Below, piece by piece: positions 16,563 through 25,717 of a DNA stretch of 64,000 nucleotides (position 1 is the first letter of the stretch; each line of letters opens with the position of its first letter). This stretch comes from Microbacterium sp. MYb72. Its GTDB lineage: Bacteria; Actinomycetota; Actinomycetes; Actinomycetales; Microbacteriaceae. The position numbers and the translations under genes are program-made. Below the pieces are notes generated by a model. The model made no database searches and was not told the DNA's origin. It was given only the letters and a program-made list of their open reading frames with translations. Location: NCBI RefSeq assembly GCF_002979415.1, contig NZ_PCOT01000013.1:32226-96225 (forward strand), read 5' to 3'.

Positions 16563-18173
16563 ATGCCCGCACGCTCCCTGCGTCGCCTCCTGCCCGCCGT
16601 GGCACTCGCGGCCGCCTCCGCCCTGGTTCTCAGTGCCTGCACCTCCGCCGGCAGCGGCGACGCCTCTGACGAGATCGTGTGGTCCATCGAAGGAGCCAAC
16701 CTCTCGGCGGGGCACATGGACCCGCAGGTGAGCCAGCTCGACGTCTCCGGCATGGTGCAGCGCGCCGTGCTCGACTCGCTGGTGTTCCAGGAGGATGACG
16801 GCAGCTTCACCCCGTGGCTCGCGACGAAGTGGGAGGTGTCGCCCGACAGCACGGAGTACACCTTCACGCTGCGAGACGACGTCACCTTCACCGACGGAGA
16901 GAAGTTCGACGCCGCGGCCGTCAAAGCCAACTTCGACCGCATCGTCGACCCGGCGACGAAGTCCGCGCAGGCCGCGAGCATGCTCGGCGCCGACTACTAC
17001 AAGGGCACCGAGGTCGTCGACGACCACACCGTGAAGGTGTCCTTCACCCAGCCCTACGCTCCCTTCCTCCAGGCGGCGAGCACTCCTCAGCTCGGGTTCT
17101 ACTCGCCGAAGGTGCTGAAGGAGTCCGCCGACAAGCTCAAGGCGGGCGGTCCGGGGATCACTGTCGGAACCGGGCCCTTCGAGCTCACCGAGTACACGCC
17201 CGATCAGGAGATCGTCTACACCCGCAACGACGATTACGCCTGGGGACCGCACGACGCCACGGCGCCGAAGGTCGAGACCCTGCGCGTCGAGATCCAGCCC
17301 GAGGCGTCGGTCCGCGCCGGAGTCGTGAAGAGCGGCGAGTCCGACATCGCCAGCAACATGCCGCCGAACCTGGTGAAGGAACTGGGCGATGGCGTCACCG
17401 TGGACTCGGTCGAGTACCCTGGTCTGCCGTACTCGCTGTACCTGAACGAGAAGTACGGCGTGTTCGCCGACGAGAAGGTGCGCCAGGCGTTCTCGCGGGG
17501 CATCGACATCGACTCCGCCGTCGAGGAGATCTTCTTCGGCCAGTTCCCGCGGGCGTGGAGCATCCTCGGCTCGACGACGCCCGGGTACGACGCATCGCTC
17601 GAGGGCACCTGGCCCTACGACGAGGATGCGGCGAACGCCCTGCTCGACGAGGCCGGCTGGACGGAGCGCGACGCCGACGGCATCCGCATGAAGGACGGCA
17701 CGCGCCTCTCCGTGCGCTGGATCGCCTGGACCCCGATCCCCGATGACCGAGCAGCGCTCGCGAACGCCATCCAGTCCGACCTCAAGAAGATCGGCTTCGA
17801 GGTCGTCCGGGAGACGCTCGAACCGGGCAAGTACAACGAGCAGTACGGTCCGAAGACCTTCGACCTCACGGACTGGGACTTCTCCGGAGTCGACCCGGAC
17901 TTCCTGCGCAACCACCTGCACACGGACGGCTTCCAGAACGCCTCGCAGGTCTCCGACCCCGCCCTCGACGCGCTCCTCGAAGAGGCGGTCGCGACGAGCG
18001 ACCAGAAGAAGCGCGACGAGCTCTACACCCAGGTGCAGCAGTGGAACGCCCAGCATGTCGCCATCGTCCCGCTTTACAGCCCCTCGGCGATCACCGCGGT
18101 GGGCGAGCGGGTCAAGGGCCTCGACTACGACCTGTACGGGCGGCCGCTGTTCTACGATGTGAGCGTCGGCTGA
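16563..18173 (+). CDS. ABC transporter substrate-binding lipoprotein, family 5 (peptide/nickel type)
   Basis: A 536-residue extracytoplasmic binding protein. The signal peptide (residues 1-25) ends with lipobox LSAC, so Cys26 would carry the lipid anchor. The family-5 pattern follows: LDSLVFQEDDGSFTPWLATKWEVSPDSTEYTFTLRDDVTFTDGEKFDAAAVKANFDRI near the N-terminus and NALLDEAGWTERDADGIRMKDG in the middle. Ligands of this family are peptides, nickel or other small molecules; the exact one cannot be read here. It starts an operon with two permeases and a double ATPase. ATG follows TGAGGAA. Confidence 0.92.
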   Translation: MPARSLRRLLPAVALAAASALVLSACTSAGSGDASDEIVWSIEGANLSAGHMDPQVSQLDVSGMVQRAVLDSLVFQEDDGSFTPWLATKWEVSPDSTEYTFTLRDDVTFTDGEKFDAAAVKANFDRIVDPATKSAQAASMLGADYYKGTEVVDDHTVKVSFTQPYAPFLQAASTPQLGFYSPKVLKESADKLKAGGPGITVGTGPFELTEYTPDQEIVYTRNDDYAWGPHDATAPKVETLRVEIQPEASVRAGVVKSGESDIASNMPPNLVKELGDGVTVDSVEYPGLPYSLYLNEKYGVFADEKVRQAFSRGIDIDSAVEEIFFGQFPRAWSILGSTTPGYDASLEGTWPYDEDAANALLDEAGWTERDADGIRMKDGTRLSVRWIAWTPIPDDRAALANAIQSDLKKIGFEVVRETLEPGKYNEQYGPKTFDLTDWDFSGVDPDFLRNHLHTDGFQNASQVSDPALDALLEEAVATSDQKKRDELYTQVQQWNAQHVAIVPLYSPSAITAVGERVKGLDYDLYGRPLFYDVSVG

Positions 18174-18234
18174 CGCCCCTCCGCCGCCGAGGGAACGAGA
18201 CGAGCGCCGTCCCGAGCGAACGGAGCGAGTCGAG

Positions 18235-19188
18235 GTGACGAGACGGGTGAAGGCCGTGCTGCTCCGCATCGCCGGGATCGTCGCCTCGGCCGCCGCCGTG
18301 CTCTGGGGCGCCGCCACGCTGGCCTTCCTCGCCTTCCGGGTGATCCCCGGAGATCCGGTCTCGGTCATGCTCGGCCCGCAGGCCCAGGTGAGCGAGGCCG
18401 TCAAGGACTCGATCCGCACCGAACTCGGGCTGGATCGACCGCCGCTGGAGCAGTACGCGGGCTTCATCGGGAGGCTGGCCCGCGGCGATCTGGGCGAGTC
18501 GTATCAGCTGCGTCTGCCGGTGACCGAGGTCATCGGCAGACAGCTCGGTGCGACGGTCCAGTTGGCGGCACTCGCGCTGCTGATCGCGATCGTGCTCGCG
18601 CTCGCCGTGTCGTTCCTCGTACGCGGGCGGGCCGCTCGCGCCGTCGCGGCCGGAATCGAGCTCGTGGTGCTGTCGTCGCCGGTGTTCTGGATCGGCCTCG
18701 TGCTGCTGAGCGTGTTCGCTTTCGGACTGGGGTGGTTCCCGGTCTCCGGCACGCGCAATCCCGCCACGATCGTGCTGCCCGCCGTCACCCTCGCCCTGCC
18801 CGTGGCCGCCCTGCTCAGCCAGGTGCTGCGCGACGGGCTCGTGCAGGCGGAGCGGATGCCGTTCGCCGAGACGGTGCGCGCGCGGGGAGCGAGTCCGCTC
18901 CGGTTCACCGCACGGCACGGGCTGCGTCACGGCGCCGCCGGCGCGATCACCCTGGCCGCCTACCTCACCGGCTCCGTGCTGGGCGGGGCGGTGCTCGTGG
19001 AGACGGTGTTCGCCCGCCCGGGCCTCGGTCGCGTCACCCTCGCGGCGATCAGCGATCGCGATCTCCCCGTCATCACGGGGATCATCCTGCTCAGCGCCGT
19101 GGTGTTCGTGATCGTGAACGTGGTGGTCGAGCTGATCCATCCGCTCATCGACCCGCGTCTGCGCTCCCGATCGGCGGGTGTCCGATGA
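18235..19188 (+). CDS. ABC transporter permease (DppB/OppB type)
   Basis: A 317-residue inner-membrane permease with about six membrane segments: one at residues 8-32, then a periplasmic loop with the family's RVIPGDPVSVMLGPQAQVSE and LGLDRPPLEQYAGFIGRLARGDLGES, and five more in the C-terminal half. The EAA loop is QVLRDGLVQAERMPFAETVRARGASPLRFTARHGLRH, which contacts the ATPase. GTG start with GGAG nine bases upstream; 61 bases follow the binding-protein gene. Confidence 0.92.
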   Translation: MTRRVKAVLLRIAGIVASAAAVLWGAATLAFLAFRVIPGDPVSVMLGPQAQVSEAVKDSIRTELGLDRPPLEQYAGFIGRLARGDLGESYQLRLPVTEVIGRQLGATVQLAALALLIAIVLALAVSFLVRGRAARAVAAGIELVVLSSPVFWIGLVLLSVFAFGLGWFPVSGTRNPATIVLPAVTLALPVAALLSQVLRDGLVQAERMPFAETVRARGASPLRFTARHGLRHGAAGAITLAAYLTGSVLGGAVLVETVFARPGLGRVTLAAISDRDLPVITGIILLSAVVFVIVNVVVELIHPLIDPRLRSRSAGVR

Positions 19189-19988
19189 GGCGCGTTCTGC
19201 TGTGGACGGCCGTCGCCATCCTGGCCGTCATCGCGTTCGCGGCGCTGCTGCCCGACGTCCTCGCGACGCACGATCCGCTCCAGACCGACGTGCGCTCCGC
19301 GCTGCTGCCTCCGAGCGCCGAGCACCTCTTCGGCACCGACCAGAGCGGGCGGGACGTGTACTCGCGGGTCGTGCATGGAGCCGGGCGGTCCGTGGGCATC
19401 GGGCTGCTCGCCACCGGCATCGCCCTGGTCGTCGGTCTCGCGATCGGCTCTCTCGCCGGCGTCTCGCCCCGTGGTCTCGATGTCGCGCTCATGCGGGTGA
19501 ACGACGTGCTGATGGCCTTCCCGGAGTTCCTCGTCGCGCTCGTCGTGATCGCCGTGCTCGGGCCGGGACCCGTGAACATCGCGATCGCGGTGACGCTCGC
19601 CGCTGTTCCCGTCTACGTCCGACTGGCACGGGTGCAGACCCGCACGCTGCGCCTCGCCGAGCACGTCGAGGCGGCGCGGATCCTCGGCGTCCCTCGCTTC
19701 TCGGCGTTCCTGCGGCACGTGGCGCCGGGGGTGCTCGGTTCGCTGAGCGTCCTCGCCACGATCGGCATCGGATCCAGCATCCTCGCCGCCGCAGGGCTCA
19801 GCTTCCTCGGGCTCGGCCCTGCCGAGCCGACCCCGGAGTGGGGTCTCATGCTCTCGGGAGGACGCAACGTGCTCGGACAGGCCTGGTGGATCTCGGTGTT
19901 CCCCGGGGCGGCCATCACCCTGACCGTCGTCGCTGCGACCGTCGTCGGTCGCATGCTCCGAGCGCGCGCCGACGGGGTGAGGTCATGA
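19185..19988 (+). CDS. ABC transporter permease (DppC/OppC type)
   Basis: A 267-residue second permease. It has an N-terminal membrane helix, the family's HLFGTDQSGRDVYSRVVHGAGRSVGIGLL motif and an EAA loop (RTLRLAEHVEAARILGVPRFSAFLRHVAP), plus the AAGLSFLGLGPAEPTPEWGLMLSGGR ending typical of DppC. ATG overlaps the previous stop by 4 bases, so the two permeases are translationally coupled. Confidence 0.93.
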   Translation: MRRVLLWTAVAILAVIAFAALLPDVLATHDPLQTDVRSALLPPSAEHLFGTDQSGRDVYSRVVHGAGRSVGIGLLATGIALVVGLAIGSLAGVSPRGLDVALMRVNDVLMAFPEFLVALVVIAVLGPGPVNIAIAVTLAAVPVYVRLARVQTRTLRLAEHVEAARILGVPRFSAFLRHVAPGVLGSLSVLATIGIGSSILAAAGLSFLGLGPAEPTPEWGLMLSGGRNVLGQAWWISVFPGAAITLTVVAATVVGRMLRARADGVRS

Positions 19989-21475
19989 CGGCCGCGCTGG
20001 AGGTGCAGGGGCTGCGCATCGGCTTCGGCGGGCCGGCGGTCGTCGACGGCGTGTCGTTCTCGGTGGCACCGGGGGAGTGCGTCGCGATCGTCGGGGAATC
20101 CGGTGCGGGCAAATCCCTCACGGCGCGGGCGCTGCTCGGGCTGAGCGCTGGGCGCGTGCACGTCGATCGCCTGCTGATCGACGGCGAGGATGCCGCGGGC
20201 CTCGGCGAGCGCGCATGGCGACGGCTCAGGGGCGCGCGCATCGCGCTGGTGTCCCAGGATGCGCTGGTGTCGCTCGACCCGCTGCAGAGGATCGGCAGCG
20301 AGGTCGCCGAGCCGCTGCGCATCCACGGGCTCGACGCGGGACCCGAGCGCGTGCAGGAGCAGCTGCGCCGAGTGTGGATGCCCGATCCGGAGCGCCGCGC
20401 GCGCCAGTACTCGCATGAGCTCTCCGGGGGGCTCCGCCAGAGGGCGCTGATCGCCTCCGCCCTCGCGGCCGGGCCCGCCGTGCTCGTTGCGGACGAGCCC
20501 ACCACGGCGCTGGACGCCACCGTCCAGGCGCGCATCCTCGCACTGCTGAGGGAGATCGCCGACGCCGGCACCGCTGTGCTGTTCATCAGCCACGACTTCG
20601 CGGCGGTCCGCAGACTGGCGGATCGGGTGCTGGTCATGCGCGGGGGCATCGTCGTCGAGGAGGGGAACACGGCGGACGTGCTGGAGAACCCTCGGCACGA
20701 CTACACGCGCGAGCTGATCGCCGCGACCCGTCACACGCCGAGAGAGACGGAAGAGGGAGACCCGACCCCTGTGCTCGTGGGCAGCGGGGTCGCGAAGAGC
20801 TTCGGCGGCGTGCCGGCGGTGGTCGATGCGGACTTCGCCGTGCCGGAGGGGCGCACACTCGGCGTGGTGGGGGAGTCGGGATCGGGCAAGACGACGCTCG
20901 CTCGCATGATCGTCGGCGTGGAGACTCCGGATGCCGGGGAGCTGCGCTGGCAGGGGACCCATCGGGTGCAGCTCGTGCATCAGAATCCGCTCGGCGCCTT
21001 CGACCCCCGCTGGACGATCGGACGATCGCTGCGGGAGGCGCTCGCCGCTGGCGGGGTGCCCCGTGCGCAGCGCGCGGCGAAGACGGCGGCCCTCATGGCG
21101 GAGGTCGACCTCGATCCGGGGCTCGCAGACCGGCGCCCCATCGCGCTGTCCGGCGGTCAGCGACAGCGGGCGGCGATCGCCCGCGCGCTCGCCGCCGAGC
21201 CGGACGTGCTGGTGCTCGACGAGCCGGTCTCCGCCCTCGACCCCTCGGTCCGGGAGCGCGTGCTGCAGCTGCTGGTGCGGCTGCAGCGGACGCGCGGGCT
21301 GACCATGATCTTCGTCTCGCACGATCTCGACGTCGTCGGGGCGGTCTGCGACACGGTGCTGGTGATGCAGGACGGACGGATCGTGGAGCAGGGTCGCGTG
21401 TCTGAGGTCTTCGCGGCCCCGCGGCACCCGTTCACGAGGGAGCTGCTGGCGGCGAGCGGTCAGTCCTTGACCTGA
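19985..21475 (+). CDS. ABC transporter ATP-binding protein, two fused nucleotide-binding domains (DppD-DppF type)
   Basis: A 496-residue fusion of two ATPases that powers the importer. Domain 1: Walker A GESGAGKS, signature LSGGLRQR, Walker B VLVADEPT. Domain 2: Walker A GESGSGKT, signature LSGGQRQR, Walker B VLVLDEPV. The usual C-terminal cysteine-rich (iron-sulfur) tail of peptide ATPases is missing from both halves. The start overlaps the permease stop (ATGA). Its end overlaps the convergent pentapeptide-like gene by 16 bases. Confidence 0.93.
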   Translation: MTAALEVQGLRIGFGGPAVVDGVSFSVAPGECVAIVGESGAGKSLTARALLGLSAGRVHVDRLLIDGEDAAGLGERAWRRLRGARIALVSQDALVSLDPLQRIGSEVAEPLRIHGLDAGPERVQEQLRRVWMPDPERRARQYSHELSGGLRQRALIASALAAGPAVLVADEPTTALDATVQARILALLREIADAGTAVLFISHDFAAVRRLADRVLVMRGGIVVEEGNTADVLENPRHDYTRELIAATRHTPRETEEGDPTPVLVGSGVAKSFGGVPAVVDADFAVPEGRTLGVVGESGSGKTTLARMIVGVETPDAGELRWQGTHRVQLVHQNPLGAFDPRWTIGRSLREALAAGGVPRAQRAAKTAALMAEVDLDPGLADRRPIALSGGQRQRAAIARALAAEPDVLVLDEPVSALDPSVRERVLQLLVRLQRTRGLTMIFVSHDLDVVGAVCDTVLVMQDGRIVEQGRVSEVFAAPRHPFTRELLAASGQSLT

Positions 21476-22110
21476 ATGCCGATGCTCGCGGCGAGGACGG
21501 GTGCGAGCTGCTGCACCTGGAAGCCGGAGAGCGTCGTGCCGCGCAGGCTGTTCGCGTCGAGGTAGCTCAGCGCGTCGAGGCCGCGGAGATCGACGTCGAC
21601 GGCCCGCATCCCCCGTGGGTCGACCTCGTCGCTGGACGTACCGCGGAAGCGCACCCTCGTGAGCTCGGACTGGGGGAGATCGACCGTGCGGATGCTGCAG
21701 TCGACGACATCGACGTCGACCGCCTTCGCGCCACCGAGGTTCAGGTAGTCCACGCGGAGGTCGCGGAGCTCGAGCTCGTCGATCCTGGCGTCGCTGAGAT
21801 CGAGGGTGCCGATTCGTCCGCCGGCGATCCGCAGGCGACGGACGCTCGCACCCCGCATGCGGAGGGAGGCGATGCGGACTCCGGTCATCTCGACGTCGAG
21901 GAGCGTGGCTCCGGTGAGATCGACGGCATCCGCGTCGGCGACAACGACGCACTGCTCGAGCGACGCGTACGCGAGATCTGCCGGTCCGTCGAGGTCGAGA
22001 CGCGCTGCCACGAGGTCGGCGCTGCGCGCGGGGGCGGCGTCGACGTACTCACGAGGAAGGTCGGGGGGAGAGACGCGAGGAGCGGCGGGGGAATCGGACG
22101 AACGTGCCAT
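21460..22110 (-). CDS. Pentapeptide-repeat-like protein
   Basis: A 216-residue soluble protein. From residue about 40 on it has tandem five-residue periods centred on Leu/Val with Asp, Arg or Gly between (ADAVDLTGATLLDVEMTGVRIASLRMRGASVRRLRIAGGRIGTLDLSDARIDELELRDLRVDYLNLGGAKAVDVDVV), which predicts a right-handed beta-helix as in pentapeptide proteins, though with fewer canonical A(D/N)LXX units. Members can mimic DNA or act as scaffolds; no role can be assigned. Start at ATG 22110 with TACCCT 6 nt upstream (leaderless). Confidence 0.75.
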   Translation of the reverse strand: MARSSDSPAAPRVSPPDLPREYVDAAPARSADLVAARLDLDGPADLAYASLEQCVVVADADAVDLTGATLLDVEMTGVRIASLRMRGASVRRLRIAGGRIGTLDLSDARIDELELRDLRVDYLNLGGAKAVDVDVVDCSIRTVDLPQSELTRVRFRGTSSDEVDPRGMRAVDVDLRGLDALSYLDANSLRGTTLSGFQVQQLAPVLAASIGIQVKD

Positions 22111-22116
22111 GGTTCG

Positions 22117-22122
22117 AGGGTA
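22117..22122 (-). promoter_or_regulatory. -10 box, leaderless promoter of the pentapeptide-like gene
   Basis: TACCCT (minus strand) exactly 6 nt before ATG 22110. It supports this start over in-frame codons further upstream, which would run into the ileS leader. Confidence 0.6.
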
Positions 22123-22186
22123 GGGGGTGCCTCCGACGCTCAGTGAGCGGCGGAGCACGACGGTCCTCGACTGCTGCTGTGCCGCG

Positions 22187-22192
22187 TACAAT
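22187..22192 (+). promoter_or_regulatory. -10 box of the ileS leader
   Basis: TACAAT, the best -10 match in the region; transcription would begin near 22199, giving a leader of about 210 bases that contains the T-box. No strong -35 box is visible. Confidence 0.6.
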
Positions 22193-22198
22193 GGGGGC

Positions 22199-22396
22199 AC
22201 GAGCATCGATCCGGCCATCACCGGGGAGCTCTCGGAAGAACGCATCGACAGGCTGAGCCTGCCGGGGCCAGTAGAACCGAGCGGGGCAGGCCCGTCACAG
22301 CCGCAGTGAGAGTGGCCCCGCCGTGAGGCGCGGTAAGCGAGGTGGTACCGCGGTCCGCGAGGATCGTCCTTGCAGCAGCATCCGCCACGACGATCA
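22199..22396 (+). promoter_or_regulatory. Isoleucine T-box riboswitch, ultrashort stem I, probably translational
   Basis: The leader senses uncharged tRNA-Ile. The candidate specifier codon ATC (22217-22219) lies in a loop between CCGG arms (22211-22214 and 22221-22224), followed by the conserved GGAAGAACG. The T-box bulge TGGTACC is at 22343-22349 inside GAGGTGGTACCGCGG; its fourth base T would pair with discriminator A of tRNA-Ile. No stem with a T-run follows, so control is probably at ribosome access. GATCGTC (22362-22368) can pair with GACGATC (22389-22395) just before the start codon. Actinobacterial ileS T-boxes of this type are known. Confidence 0.9.
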
Positions 22397-22408
22397 CTGC
22401 GAGACGAC

Positions 22409-25400
22409 ATGACCTACCCGCGTTCCTCCTTCGGCCCCGCCGCCGATCAGGCTGCCTCCGTCGCACCGAGCCCCCGCTTCCCCGCCATCGAGCGCGAAGT
22501 GCTCGACTTCTGGGAGTCCGACCAGACGTTCCGCGCCTCTATCGAGCAGCGCGAGGGCGCCGACGAATGGGTCTTCTACGACGGCCCTCCGTTCGCGAAC
22601 GGCCTGCCGCACTACGGCCACCTGCTCACCGGGTACGCGAAGGACGTGTTCCCGCGCTTCCAGACGATGCTCGGCAAGAAGGTCGACCGCGTCTTCGGCT
22701 GGGACACGCACGGTCTGCCGGCGGAGCTCGAGGCGATGAAGCAGCTCGGCATCACCGAGAAGAGCGAGATCGAGGACATGGGGATCGACGTCTTCAACGC
22801 GAAGGCGAAGGACTCGGTGCTCACGTACACGCGCGAGTGGCAGGACTACGTCACGCGTCAGGCGCGATGGGTCGACTTCGACCGCGGCTACAAGACGCTC
22901 GACCTCGGCTACATGGAGAGCGTGCTCTGGGCGTTCAAGACCCTGTACGACAAGGGTCTCGCCTACGAGGGCTACCGCGTGCTGCCGTACTGCTGGCGCG
23001 ACGAGACGCCCCTCAGCGCCCACGAGCTGCGCATGGACGACGACGTCTACAAGGACCGTCAGGACCCGTCCGTCACGGTGTCGTTCCCGCTGATCGGCGC
23101 GGAGGCCGAGCAGCTCGACCTCGCCGGGGTGCGGGTGCTGGCCTGGACGACCACCCCGTGGACGCTCCCGACCAACCTCGCGCTCGCCGTGGGGCCCGAC
23201 ATCGAGTACGTCGTCGTGCCGGCGGGGCCGAACGGCGCCTCCGAGGGCGTCGACGGTGCGCGCTACCTGCTCGCCCGCGACCTGCTCGGCGGCTACGCGA
23301 AGGACCTCGGCTACGAGGATGCCGCGGCCGCTCTGGACGCCGCGAGCGGAACCGTCAAGGGTGCGCTGCTCGGCGGTCTCCGCTACGAGCCCCTGTTCTC
23401 GTACTACGCCGACACCGAGACCTACGGCACGCAGAACGCGTGGCAGATCCTCGTCGACGACTACGTCACGACCACCGACGGCACGGGCGTCGTGCACCAG
23501 GCGCCCGCGTACGGTGAGGACGACCAGCGGGTGGCCGAGGCCGCCGGCATCCCGACCATCCTGTCGCTCGACGACGGAGGGCGCTTCCTCCCGAACGTCA
23601 CCGACGTCGCCGGCGAGCTGTGGATGGACGCGAACACGCCGCTGATCCGTCTGCTCCGCGCCGAGCAGCGCCTGGTCCGCGAGCAGAGCTACGTGCACTC
23701 CTACCCGCACTGCTGGCGCTGCCGGAACCCTCTGATCTACAAGGCCGTCTCGAGCTGGTTCATCCGCGTCACGGACCTCAAGGACCGGATGCTCGCGAAC
23801 AACGAGCAGATCACCTGGGTGCCCGAGAACGTCAAGCACGGTCAGTTCGGAAAGTGGCTCGAAGGCGCCCGCGACTGGTCGATCAGCCGCAACCGCTACT
23901 GGGGCTCGCCCATCCCGATCTGGAAGAGCGACGACCCGGAGTACCCCCGCGTCGACGCCTACGGTTCGCTGGAGGAGCTGGAGCGCGACTTCGGAGCGCT
24001 GCCGCGCAACCCCGAGGGCGAGATCGACCTGCACCGTCCGTACATCGACGACCTCACGCGTCCGAACCCCGACGACCCCACCGGTACGAGCACGATGCGC
24101 CGCATCGAGGACGTCTTCGACGTGTGGTTCGACTCGGGCTCGATGCCGTACGCGCAGGTGCACTACCCGTTCGAGAACCAGGAGTGGTTCGATTCGCACG
24201 CCCCCGCCGACTTCATCGTCGAGTACATCGGGCAGACGCGCGGCTGGTTCTACGTGATGCACGTGCTGTCGACCGCGCTCTTCGACCGCCCCGCGTTCAC
24301 GGGTGTCAGCTGCCACGGCATCGTGCTGGGCAGCGACGGGTACAAGATGTCGAAGTCGCTGCGCAACTACCCGGACGTGTCGGAGGTCCTCGACCGCGAC
24401 GGCTCCGACGCGATGCGCTGGTTCCTCATGTCGAGCTCCGTGCTCCGCGGCGGCAACCTCGCCGTCACCGAGGAGGGCATCCGCGCCGGCGTGCGCGAGT
24501 TCCTGCTGCCGCTGTGGAACTCCTGGTACTTCTTCGCGACCTACGCCAACGCGGCGACCGAGGGCGGCTACGAGGCGTCGTGGCGCACCGACTCGACGGA
24601 TGTGCTCGACCGCTACATCCTTGCCCGCCTCGGCGATCTCGTGCGCGACGTCCGCGTCGACCTCGAGGGACTCGACTCCACCACGGCGTCCGCTCGCCTG
24701 CGCGACTTCGCGGAGGTGCTGACCAACTGGTACATCCGCCGCTCGCGCGACCGGTTCTGGGAGGGCTCGAGCACCGAGGCGTTCGACACGCTCTACACGG
24801 TGCTCGAGACGCTGTGCCGCGTGGCGGCGCCCCTCGTGCCGCTGGTGAGCGAGCGCGTGTGGCAGGGACTCACCGGCGGGCGCAGCGTGCACCTGCAGGA
24901 CTGGCCCGATGCCTCCGCGTTCCCCGCGGCCGATGAGATCCGTGATGCGATGGACGCCGTGCGTGAGCTGTCCAGCGTCGGCAACGCGCTGCGCAAGAAG
25001 GAGAAGCTGCGCGTCCGTCTGCCGCTCGCGCGGCTCACGGTCGTCTCGCCGCTCGCCGCGACGCTCGGCCAGTTCGAGGACATCCTCCGCGAGGAGCTGA
25101 ACGTCAAGTCCGTGGAACTCGTGGAGCAGACCGAGACCACCGCATCCGAGTACGGCATCGACCACCGCCTCAGCGTCAACGCGCGAGCCGCCGGCCCTCG
25201 CCTGGGCAAGGACGTGCAGAAGGCGATCCAGGCCGCCCGCAGCGGCGACTGGTCGGAGACCGACGGGGTGGTGACCGCGGGCGGCATCGCCCTCGAGCCC
25301 GCCGAGTACGAGCTCGTGCTGGAGACGACGGGGCGCCCCGAGGGCGAGGCGCTCGCGATCGTGCCGACCGGCGGCTTCGTGCTGCTCGACACCCGGACCA

Positions 25401-25717
25401 CTCCCGAGCTCGAAGCCGAGGGCCTGGCGCGCGACGTCATCCGCGCCGTGCAGGAGACCCGCAAGAACGCGGGCTTCGACGTCAGCGACCGGATCCGTCT
25501 CGACCTCCGATTCGACAGCGATGCGGATGCGGATGCCGTGGCAAGCGCGTTCGAGATCGCCGATGTCGCGGGGGAGACCCTCGCGCTCCAGCACGGCGTC
25601 CACCGCGGTGGAGTCGCGCTGCCCGCCGCGGAGTTCGAGGCCGTCATCTCGACGGGCACCTACGCCAACACGGGCGACTTCACGGTCGCCGTCAGCCGGA
25701 TCGGAGGAGCAGCATGA
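22409..25717 (+). CDS. ileS: Isoleucyl-tRNA synthetase
   Basis: A class I synthetase of 1102 residues that charges tRNA-Ile. It has the HYGH signature in [13 protein letters not shown], the specificity block [15 protein letters not shown], the editing-domain [17 protein letters not shown] and the KMSKS loop [13 protein letters not shown]. Length and sequence style suggest the eukaryote-like type 2 IleRS common in actinobacteria, which is often less sensitive to mupirocin; that is inference. ATG 22409 is preferred. A TTG at 22370 has GAGGA at ideal distance but lies inside the T-box 3' region. The T-box upstream regulates it. folC overlaps its end by 4 bases. Confidence 0.96.
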   Translation: MTYPRSSFGPAADQAASVAPSPRFPAIEREVLDFWESDQTFRASIEQREGADEWVFYDGPPFANGLPHYGHLLTGYAKDVFPRFQTMLGKKVDRVFGWDTHGLPAELEAMKQLGITEKSEIEDMGIDVFNAKAKDSVLTYTREWQDYVTRQARWVDFDRGYKTLDLGYMESVLWAFKTLYDKGLAYEGYRVLPYCWRDETPLSAHELRMDDDVYKDRQDPSVTVSFPLIGAEAEQLDLAGVRVLAWTTTPWTLPTNLALAVGPDIEYVVVPAGPNGASEGVDGARYLLARDLLGGYAKDLGYEDAAAALDAASGTVKGALLGGLRYEPLFSYYADTETYGTQNAWQILVDDYVTTTDGTGVVHQAPAYGEDDQRVAEAAGIPTILSLDDGGRFLPNVTDVAGELWMDANTPLIRLLRAEQRLVREQSYVHSYPHCWRCRNPLIYKAVSSWFIRVTDLKDRMLANNEQITWVPENVKHGQFGKWLEGARDWSISRNRYWGSPIPIWKSDDPEYPRVDAYGSLEELERDFGALPRNPEGEIDLHRPYIDDLTRPNPDDPTGTSTMRRIEDVFDVWFDSGSMPYAQVHYPFENQEWFDSHAPADFIVEYIGQTRGWFYVMHVLSTALFDRPAFTGVSCHGIVLGSDGYKMSKSLRNYPDVSEVLDRDGSDAMRWFLMSSSVLRGGNLAVTEEGIRAGVREFLLPLWNSWYFFATYANAATEGGYEASWRTDSTDVLDRYILARLGDLVRDVRVDLEGLDSTTASARLRDFAEVLTNWYIRRSRDRFWEGSSTEAFDTLYTVLETLCRVAAPLVPLVSERVWQGLTGGRSVHLQDWPDASAFPAADEIRDAMDAVRELSSVGNALRKKEKLRVRLPLARLTVVSPLAATLGQFEDILREELNVKSVELVEQTETTASEYGIDHRLSVNARAAGPRLGKDVQKAIQAARSGDWSETDGVVTAGGIALEPAEYELVLETTGRPEGEALAIVPTGGFVLLDTRTTPELEAEGLARDVIRAVQETRKNAGFDVSDRIRLDLRFDSDADADAVASAFEIADVAGETLALQHGVHRGGVALPAAEFEAVISTGTYANTGDFTVAVSRIGGAA

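Noticed and set aside
19613..21952. A 779-residue minus-strand open frame across the ABC permease and ATPase genes
   Set aside because: Arg/His/Pro-rich shadow of genes with clear Walker and permease motifs.
22394..25603. A 1069-residue open frame on the minus strand opposite ileS
   Set aside because: It mirrors a certain gene in the shadow frame expected at high GC, has an Arg/Val/His-biased composition without any domain, and lacks a ribosome site or a -10 box.
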